Shown here one piece after another: positions 1 through 3,760 of a stretch of DNA of 6,005 nt. The stretch covers positions 1 through 6,005 of the forward strand of contig CAUBTS010000097.1 of the NCBI GenBank assembly GCA_958438955.1, written 5' to 3'. This DNA comes from an uncultured Collinsella sp. (GTDB lineage Bacteria > Actinomycetota > Coriobacteriia > Coriobacteriales > Coriobacteriaceae). Positions within the stretch are counted from its first letter, which is position 1. Each line of letters begins with the position of its first letter. The position numbers and the translations under genes are program-made. The notes under the pieces are model-generated. The model saw only the letters and a list, made by a program, of their open reading frames with translations, searched no databases and was not told where the DNA came from.

Positions 1-219
1 CTGATCGTTTGGGCTGTTGGCATGGGCATGGGCGGCATCACCGGCTTCGCCATGAACCAGGCTCGTGACCTTGGTCCTCGCATGGCCTATCAGGTGCTGC
101 CGATCAAGAACAAGGCTGACAACAACTGGAAGTACGGCCTGCTCGTTCCTGGTATCGCTCCGTTTGTCGGTGCCGCTCTGGCCGCGCTGTTTGTGCATGG
201 TTTCTTGGGCATGTTCTAG
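1..219 (+). CDS. MIP-family channel (aquaglyceroporin / GlpF-like), C-terminal part
   Basis: This is the 3' end of a gene that begins before the window; 72 residues and a TAG stop at 217-219 are visible. It opens with a glycine-rich segment (VGMGMGGITGF) followed by NQARDLGPR at visible residues 19-27. That is the second pore half-helix of the aquaporin/glycerol facilitator family, normally NPARD. The Arg of the selectivity filter and the Asp typical of glycerol-type channels are both kept; the NPA proline is replaced by Gln. A hydrophilic loop (residues 35-44) and a last membrane helix (about 46-70) follow, as expected for transmembrane helix 6. The family forms tetrameric inner-membrane channels for glycerol and other small neutral solutes. 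In Lactobacillus plantarum a GlpF-type channel (LarD) of the lar operon moves lactic acid. Because larB and larC lie just beyond, convergent to this gene, a lactate channel is possible, but substrate cannot be told from this fragment. The family call is firm. Confidence 0.9.
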   Translation: MIVWAVGMGMGGITGFAMNQARDLGPRMAYQVLPIKNKADNNWKYGLLVPGIAPFVGAALAALFVHGFLGMF

Positions 220-240
220 TCTGAGGCTACATAGTTGTCC

Positions 241-365
241 GCTGGCCGCATGGGGTAACTTCCCAGCGCGTCCTCGGACATGCAAAAAGGCTCGCTGCGC
301 ACTTCGTGCGGCGAGCCTTTTTGCGTCCTGCGGAATGCGCTGGGAAGTTACCCCATGCGGCCAGC
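241..365. repeat. Large nested palindrome with 29-bp perfect outer arms
   Basis: The left arm 241-269 and right arm 337-365 are exact reverse complements over 29 bases; flanking bases at the outer edge (C240, T366) no longer pair. The 67 bases between the arms hold a second stem-loop, the terminator at 282-324, bordered by two small look-alike elements: GTCCTCGGAC (270-279) and GTCCTGCGGA (325-334). The whole can fold into a cruciform or long RNA hairpin about 125 bases long. It sits exactly between the convergent channel gene and tetR. Such symmetry suggests either a reinforced bidirectional terminator or a mobile palindromic repeat that has become one. No open reading frame fits in it. Confidence 0.85.
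282..324. terminator. Bidirectional Rho-independent terminator between channel gene and tetR
   Basis: GCAAAAAGGCTCGC (282-295) pairs exactly with GCGAGCCTTTTTGC (311-324). The stem continues inward as CGCAC (298-302) with GTGCG (306-310) after a two-base bulge, and a TTC loop closes it. Five T (318-322) end the stem on the plus strand, and five A (284-288) give the same U-run on the minus strand. It can therefore stop transcription from both the channel gene (ending 63 bases upstream) and the larB-larC-tetR operon. It is the inner part of the larger palindrome at 241-365. Confidence 0.85.
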
Positions 366-480
366 TGCAGGGTCTTTGCTGCGCCCGAGCAAGCAACCCA
401 ACATATATATCTGAATTTGGATGTGGTGGGCGCTTGGTTGTTGGGGGCGTTGAGATGAGGGCGATACTTTGGGAAGGGAT

Positions 481-501
481 GACGCCTTGGGAGGAGGCGT
501 C
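481..501 (-). terminator. Possible weak hairpin at the end of tetR
   Basis: GACGCCT (481-487) and AGGCGTC (495-501) form a 7-bp stem with a 7-base loop, and the stem touches the last base of the tetR stop codon. On the minus strand it is followed by a pyrimidine stretch with few U (ATCCCTTCCC), so it is a poor intrinsic terminator. It could instead protect the 3' end of the mRNA, with real termination further on at 282-324. Confidence 0.3.
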
Positions 502-1040
502 TATCTGAAGAGGGGCTTTATGGCTGATAGGTAGTCTTTGGCTACGTCCTCTTTTGGGGCTTGGAAGTTGTGCCAGGCCCACCATTGGACGGTGGCTACG
601 AAGCTTGAGGCTATGTGGTGTAGTAGGAAGCTTCGGTCCATGGTGGCGGCGGGGCCGTTTGGGTCGGTAGGGACGGTTTCGGCTGCGCGCGACATGATGG
701 TCTTGCGGAGGCTGTCGGCGAAGACGCGTGAGCCGGCGCCGGCTACCAGTGCCCGTACACCCTGCCGACGATTCCAGAGGTTGTTGAGGATATGCTCGAC
801 CTGTACGAGTGGGTCATCGAGGGGCGTACCGTCATCGTCGAGGGCATGGGTGCAGATATCGCGCACGAGCTCAGCGAGTAGGTCATCTTTGCTCTTGAAG
901 AGGCCGTAGAACGTGGCCCGACCCACATGGGCGCGAGCGATGATGTCACCGACGGTGATCTTGCCGTAGTCCTCTTCGCGCAGCAGCTCGGAGAACGCCG
1001 TAACGATGGCGGCGCGGCTTTTTGCCTTGCGGGCATCCAT
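501..1040 (-). CDS. TetR/AcrR-family transcriptional regulator
   Basis: The product is 179 residues, a usual length for the family. The N-terminal DNA-binding domain is clear: helix 1 at about 8-22 (SRAAIVTAFSELLRE), then the helix-turn-helix ITVGDIIARAHVGRATFYGLFKSKDDL at about 28-54, with the family hallmark around TFYGLFKSKDDL. The rest (about 60-179) is helical and variable, as in TetR ligand domains; it includes the aromatic segment VQWWAWHNF at 151-159, and gives no hint of the ligand. ATG at 1038-1040 lies two bases after the larC stop (TAGccATG) with no clear Shine-Dalgarno sequence, so translation is probably coupled to larC. An in-frame extension back to 1253 would run through larC and reads as arginine-rich noise. 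Being last in a larB-larC-tetR unit, it may autoregulate that unit. About the last 60 codons use many more A-ending codons (CTA, ATA, TCA, GTA, AGA, CGA) than the first half. Confidence 0.88.
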   Translation of the reverse strand: MDARKAKSRAAIVTAFSELLREEDYGKITVGDIIARAHVGRATFYGLFKSKDDLLAELVRDICTHALDDDGTPLDDPLVQVEHILNNLWNRRQGVRALVAGAGSRVFADSLRKTIMSRAAETVPTDPNGPAATMDRSFLLHHIASSFVATVQWWAWHNFQAPKEDVAKDYLSAIKPLFR

Positions 1041-1042
1041 GG

Positions 1043-1960
1043 CTAGGCGTCCGCGTGAACGAGCAGGCAGCGGAGCGTACCGGAACAACCCTCGTAGGGG
1101 CGCTTGCCGGCGCCGTAGCCGACGGCTTCGATGCGGTAGCGTGAGGGCAGTTGGTCGGACGTGCGCAGCGCGGTGACGATGGCGGCGCCCGTGGGCGTCA
1201 CGAGCTCGCCGGCGACCGGTGCGGGCATGAGGGTGATATTGCCTGCTTGGCATAGGTTGACGACAGCGGGGACGGGAATGGGCATGAGGCCGTGGGCGCA
1301 GTAGATGGTTCCGTGGCCCTCGGAGAGCGACTCGACCACGATATCCTCAATACCCAGGTCGTCGAGGCAGATGGCGACAGAGCAGACGTCGACGATGGAG
1401 TCGACGGCGCCCACCTCGTGGAACATGACGGTCTCGGGCGTTTTGCCGTGAGCCTTGGCCTCGGCGGCGGCGAGCGCGGTAAAGATGGCGAGGGCGCGAC
1501 GCTTGGCGCCATCACTTAGCTGCGAGCCATCGATGATGGCGGTGACGTCCGCCAAAGAACGGTGATGATGGTGGTGGGCGTGATGGTGATCCTCGTGGCC
1601 ATGACCATGGGCCTCATGGTCATGCTCGTGGCAGTGCTCGTGCTCGCCATGGTCATGATGGTGGTGCTCGTGCTCATGCCCATGTGTGTGCTCGGCGGCT
1701 GCTTCGTTACCGTAGAGCCAGGCCATATCGTGATCGTGGTTCTCGAGCTCCTCTGCCAGCTGAACGTCAAAGTCGCAGGCGTCGATGCCGTGCTTGTTTA
1801 CGCGCGTGACAGCGATCGTAAATCCGTCGACCGGCAGCGTGGCGAGCTGTTCGCGCAGATGCTCCTCGCTGGCGCCCAGGTCGAGCAGGGCCGCGACGGT
1901 CATATCGCCGCTGATGCCCGAGGTGCCGTCGATGATAAGCGTGTGCTGATGGTTGGACAT
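1043..1960 (-). CDS. larC: LarC N-terminal domain only (LarC1-type), nickel-pincer cofactor biosynthesis
   Basis: LarC inserts nickel into the pyridinium-bis-thiocarboxylate mononucleotide made by LarB and LarE, using CTP, to give the nickel-pincer nucleotide of lactate racemase and relatives. The 305 residues start with the family N-terminus (DGTSGISGDMTVAALLDLGA, 11-30). A histidine-rich insert (91-133, 25 His in 43 residues) follows. Then come the conserved blocks MFHEVGAVDSIVDV (179-192), GTIYCAHGLMPIPVPAVVNL (217-236) and GELVTPTGAAI (251-261). The protein ends at GYGAGKRPYEGCSGTLRCLLVHADA. Full LarC proteins of roughly 400 residues continue here with a C-terminal CTP-binding domain; in L. 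plantarum that part (LarC2) is reached by a programmed frameshift. Here TAG is followed at once by tetR, and no reading frame encodes the missing domain. ATG at 1958-1960 has GGAG six bases upstream and lies 10 bases after larB. It is either a stand-alone LarC1 with LarC2 elsewhere, or a remnant. Confidence 0.9.
   Translation of the reverse strand: MSNHQHTLIIDGTSGISGDMTVAALLDLGASEEHLREQLATLPVDGFTIAVTRVNKHGIDACDFDVQLAEELENHDHDMAWLYGNEAAAEHTHGHEHEHHHHDHGEHEHCHEHDHEAHGHGHEDHHHAHHHHHRSLADVTAIIDGSQLSDGAKRRALAIFTALAAAEAKAHGKTPETVMFHEVGAVDSIVDVCSVAICLDDLGIEDIVVESLSEGHGTIYCAHGLMPIPVPAVVNLCQAGNITLMPAPVAGELVTPTGAAIVTALRTSDQLPSRYRIEAVGYGAGKRPYEGCSGTLRCLLVHADA
1562..1690 (-). repeat. Low-complexity DNA encoding the LarC histidine-rich segment
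   Basis: The plus strand reads as runs of GTG/ATG/GTC-type triplets, which on the minus strand are CAC/CAT codons mixed with GAC, GAG and GGC. It encodes LarC residues 91-133, where 25 of 43 residues are His and most of the rest are Glu, Asp or Gly. Such segments bind nickel or other transition metals in metallochaperones and are prone to length change by slippage. His codons are a mix of CAC and CAT, so this is not a recent exact triplet expansion. Confidence 0.85.
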
Positions 1961-1970
1961 GGAATGCTCC

Positions 1971-2753
1971 TTAACGGGCGCAGGGTGTGCCGGCGCTCAG
2001 ATGATTGATAAGACTTGCCTGGTAGGCGGCACCAAAGCCGTTGTCGATATTGACGACCGAAACGCCGCTGGCGCAGGAGTTGAGCATGGCGAGCAGCGCG
2101 GCTACGCCACCAAAACTTGCGCCGTAGCCCACGCTGGTGGGAACGGCGATGACCGGACAGCTCACCAGACCGCCGATAACGCTCGCCAGGGCACCCTCCA
2201 TGCCGGCGATGGCGATGACCACCTGCGCCTGGGCAAGTTCCTCGGCATGCGCGAGCAGGCGGTGCAGGCCTGCGACACCTACGTCGTAGAGGCGGTCGAC
2301 CTCGTTGCCATAGAACTCGGCCGTCAACGCGGCTTCCTCGGCGACGGGCAAGTCGCTCGTGCCGGCGCAGGCGACGACGATGCGTCCGTTGCCGGTAGGG
2401 GAGGGCTTACCGCCCACGAGGGCGAGCTGTGCGTCCGGGGCATATCCCAGGTCGATTTCGTTGCCGAGGAGCTCCGAGGTGCGGGCTGCCTTTTCGACGT
2501 CCAGGCGTGTGACCAGGATGCGCTCCTGGCCGGCATCGCACAGCGTTTTGATAATGGCGGCAATCTGCTCGGCGGTTTTGCCGGCGCCGTAGACAACCTC
2601 GCCGGCTCCCTGGCGCACCCCGCGCGAAAGATCGAGCTGCGCAAAACCCAGATCGGCGGTCGGCGCCGTCTGGATGCGTGTAAGGGCATCGGCAGGGGTG
2701 ACTGATCCGCCGGCAACATCGCTCAGCAGCTGCTCAAGATCTCGCTTATCCAT
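1971..2753 (-). CDS. larB: LarB, nickel-pincer cofactor biosynthesis (NaAD carboxylase/hydrolase)
   Basis: LarB carboxylates the pyridinium ring of nicotinic acid adenine dinucleotide at C5 and cleaves the phosphoanhydride, giving the dicarboxylated mononucleotide that LarE then thiolates. The 260-residue product has family length. Residues 1-40 are a poorly conserved helical start. VVYGAGKTAEQ (53-63) is the conserved N-terminal motif. From about 124 comes the PurE/AIR-carboxylase-like domain: ACAGTSDLPVAEEAALTAEF (128-147), YDVGVAGLHRLL (156-167), AGMEGALASVIGGL (183-196), VPTSVGYGASFGGVAALLAM (204-223) and VVNIDNGFGAA (233-243). ATG at 2751-2753 is chosen because GAAGGGA lies about seven bases upstream; an in-frame GTG at 2786 would place that site inside the gene. 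The stop is TAA at 1971-1973, and larC starts 10 bases later. This is the first gene of the larB-larC-tetR unit, 115 bases after serB, behind the palindrome at 2796-2831. Confidence 0.95.
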   Translation of the reverse strand: MDKRDLEQLLSDVAGGSVTPADALTRIQTAPTADLGFAQLDLSRGVRQGAGEVVYGAGKTAEQIAAIIKTLCDAGQERILVTRLDVEKAARTSELLGNEIDLGYAPDAQLALVGGKPSPTGNGRIVVACAGTSDLPVAEEAALTAEFYGNEVDRLYDVGVAGLHRLLAHAEELAQAQVVIAIAGMEGALASVIGGLVSCPVIAVPTSVGYGASFGGVAALLAMLNSCASGVSVVNIDNGFGAAYQASLINHLSAGTPCAR

Positions 2754-2795
2754 ATATGTTCCCTTCGACGGTGCAAAGTCTAGCACGAGAAAGGG

Positions 2796-2831
2796 AGTTT
2801 CCGAACATTAGAACAAAATTGTTCGGAAACT
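2796..2831. promoter_or_regulatory. Interrupted palindrome upstream of larB, candidate operator
   Basis: AGTTTCCGAAC (2796-2806) and GTTCGGAAACT (2821-2831) are perfect 11-bp inverted repeats around a 14-base AT-rich centre. Within it a second symmetry overlaps: GAACAA (2811-2816), AA, TTGTTC (2819-2824). Three GAAC/GTTC half-sites result, at 2803, 2811 and 2821. It lies 43-78 bases ahead of the larB start, where a promoter would be expected. On the minus strand the hairpin is not followed by a U-run, so it is a poor terminator for serB. An operator for the co-encoded TetR protein or another regulator is the favoured reading. No convincing -35/-10 pair could be picked out around it. Confidence 0.5.
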
Positions 2832-2868
2832 AGATATAGCGGAGTGATTTGATTGTTGGGCGAACTTG

Positions 2869-3504
2869 CTAGTCACGCAGGATGATGTCCATGGCGAGCA
2901 TCAGGTTGCGTTCGTCGATGGTAAACGGGGCGGCTTCGCGCGTCTTGGGCTTGGCGCAAAACGCGATGCCCGTGCCCGCGGCCTGAATCATGGGGATGTC
3001 GTTGGCGCCGTCGCCGATCGCGACGGTGTGGGCCATATCGACACCGCACTCAACCGCCCAGTCCAGCATCTGGATGAGCTTGGACTCCTTGGTCACGATG
3101 TCTGCCGCCAGCTTACCGGTGAGCTTGCCGTCCACGACTTCCAGGCGGTTGGCCAGGCAAAAATCGATGCCCGCGGCGGCTACGATCTTATCGGCGACCT
3201 CGTGAAAGCCGCCGCTTACCACGCCGACCTTCCAGCCTTTGCTGTGCGCCGAGCGCACAAGCTCCAGCGCGCCGGCGGTAAACGTCACGCGCTCAAAGGT
3301 GCGCTCGAACACGTTCTCGTCCAAGCCGGCAAGCAGCCCCACGCGCTCCTCGAGCGCCTGCTTAAAGTCGAGCTCGCCGCGCATGGCGCGCTCGGTGATC
3401 TGCGCAACTTGCTCGCCTACGCCGGCCTCCTCGCCCAACAGGTCGATGACCTCCTGGTTGATGAGCGTGGAGTCGATATCCATAACGATGAGGCGTGCAG
3501 TCAT
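2869..3504 (-). CDS. serB: Phosphoserine phosphatase SerB (HAD superfamily)
   Basis: It removes phosphate from O-phospho-L-serine, the last step of serine synthesis, in the cytoplasm. The 211-residue product matches the catalytic domain of SerB without the N-terminal ACT-like extension some bacteria carry. HAD motif I is MDIDSTL (8-14), with nucleophile Asp9 and acid/base Asp11. The helical cap with EVIDLLGEEAGVGEQVAQIT (18-37) and MRGELDF (41-47) is typical of SerB. Motif II is VVSGGF (95-100) with Ser97. Motif III lysine is within TKESK (138-142), and motif IV is GDGANDIPM (164-172) with Asp165 and Asp169 for Mg2+. ATG at 3502-3504 is preferred because GGAAAGG lies six bases before it; upstream in-frame codons to 3549 lack family similarity. 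It is divergent from aspS and precedes larB by 115 bases on the same strand; no functional link to lar is apparent. Confidence 0.95.
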   Translation of the reverse strand: MTARLIVMDIDSTLINQEVIDLLGEEAGVGEQVAQITERAMRGELDFKQALEERVGLLAGLDENVFERTFERVTFTAGALELVRSAHSKGWKVGVVSGGFHEVADKIVAAAGIDFCLANRLEVVDGKLTGKLAADIVTKESKLIQMLDWAVECGVDMAHTVAIGDGANDIPMIQAAGTGIAFCAKPKTREAAPFTIDERNLMLAMDIILRD

Positions 3505-3540
3505 GGCGGGCCTTTCCGAGTGCAGTTGTATTGGGGCACA

Positions 3541-3583
3541 TTGTCGCACGCGGCGCGCCTTGGCGACGGCCGCGGTGCGTCAA
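3541..3583. repeat. Imperfect inverted repeat in the serB-aspS divergent region
   Basis: TTGTCGCACGCGGC (3541-3554) is nearly the reverse complement of GCCGCGGTGCGTCAA (3569-3583), with one bulged base and one mismatch, around a 14-base GC-rich loop. It lies 37-79 bases upstream of the serB start and ahead of the aspS candidate -10. No U-run follows on either strand. It could be an operator or simply a stem in the serB leader; no role can be assigned. Confidence 0.4.
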
Positions 3584-3649
3584 TTGTTTCGTCTCCGTCA
3601 AGTCTTTGGACAGGAGCTACTTTTTCGCGGCACATCGACGCGGGTGCGA

Positions 3650-3655
3650 TAAGAT
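3650..3655 (+). promoter_or_regulatory. Candidate -10 element for aspS
   Basis: TAAGAT in the context GCGATAAGATAGAAC is the best sigma-70-like -10 hexamer between serB and aspS, about 105 bases before the aspS start. No good -35 sits 16-18 bases upstream (the bases there are GC-rich), so this is a weak call. Transcription from here would give a leader of about 100 bases that includes the hairpins at 3672-3688 and 3698-3739. Confidence 0.35.
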
Positions 3656-3671
3656 AGAACGCCATGTCCGG

Positions 3672-3739
3672 CTGCGCGGTTTACGCAGGCTGGGCAAATC
3701 TGTACGACGCCGCCCGGAACGACACGGGGCGGCACAGAT
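3672..3739 (+). promoter_or_regulatory. Structured 5' leader of aspS
   Basis: Two stem-loops lie between the candidate -10 and the ribosome binding site. The first is CTGCG (3672-3676) with CGCAG (3684-3688). The second is larger: ATCTGT (3698-3703) pairs with ACAGAT (3734-3739), then after a 5-base bulge GCCGCCC (3709-3715) pairs with GGGCGGC (3727-3733), giving 13 base pairs that end only four bases before AAAGGAGG. Stability right at the ribosome binding site suggests an effect on aspS translation or mRNA life. The T-box specifier/antiterminator sequence was looked for and not seen, so no known riboswitch class is claimed. Confidence 0.45.
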
Positions 3740-3743
3740 CCAT

Positions 3744-3751
3744 AAAGGAGG
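3744..3751 (+). promoter_or_regulatory. Strong ribosome binding site of aspS
   Basis: AAAGGAGG is close to a full complement of the 16S anti-Shine-Dalgarno end and lies nine bases before ATG 3761. It settles the start over the in-frame Met at residue 12, whose preceding bases carry no such site. Confidence 0.85.
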
Positions 3752-3760
3752 ATCACTGGT

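Noticed and set aside
65..508. A 147-codon plus-strand frame across the channel gene end and the palindrome
   Set aside because: It is out of frame with the channel gene, reads through the terminator hairpin and has no family features.
501..1042. LarC2 encoded downstream in another frame, joined by frameshifting
   Set aside because: No slippery site was seen near the larC stop, and the minus-strand frames below it give TetR or noise, not the LarC C-terminal domain.
501..1253. Longer tetR with 71 extra N-terminal residues
   Set aside because: The extension lies inside larC in another frame and is arginine-rich noise; the family N-terminus starts at the Met at 1040.
1562..2008. A hydrophobic plus-strand frame opposite the larC His-rich region
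   Set aside because: The Val/Met/Leu runs are only the reverse complement of His codons; no ribosome binding site and no recognisable protein.
1953..2705. A 250-codon plus-strand open frame opposite larB
   Set aside because: Shadow of larB; larB itself shows clear family motifs and a proper start, while this translation shows none.
2754..2786. GTG start for larB at 2786
   Set aside because: The extra 11 residues are not conserved in kind, and the GAAGGGA ribosome binding site lies within them, pointing to ATG 2753.
3656..3743. T-box riboswitch ahead of aspS
   Set aside because: No T-box consensus (TGGNACCGCG-like), no terminator/antiterminator pair and too short a leader.
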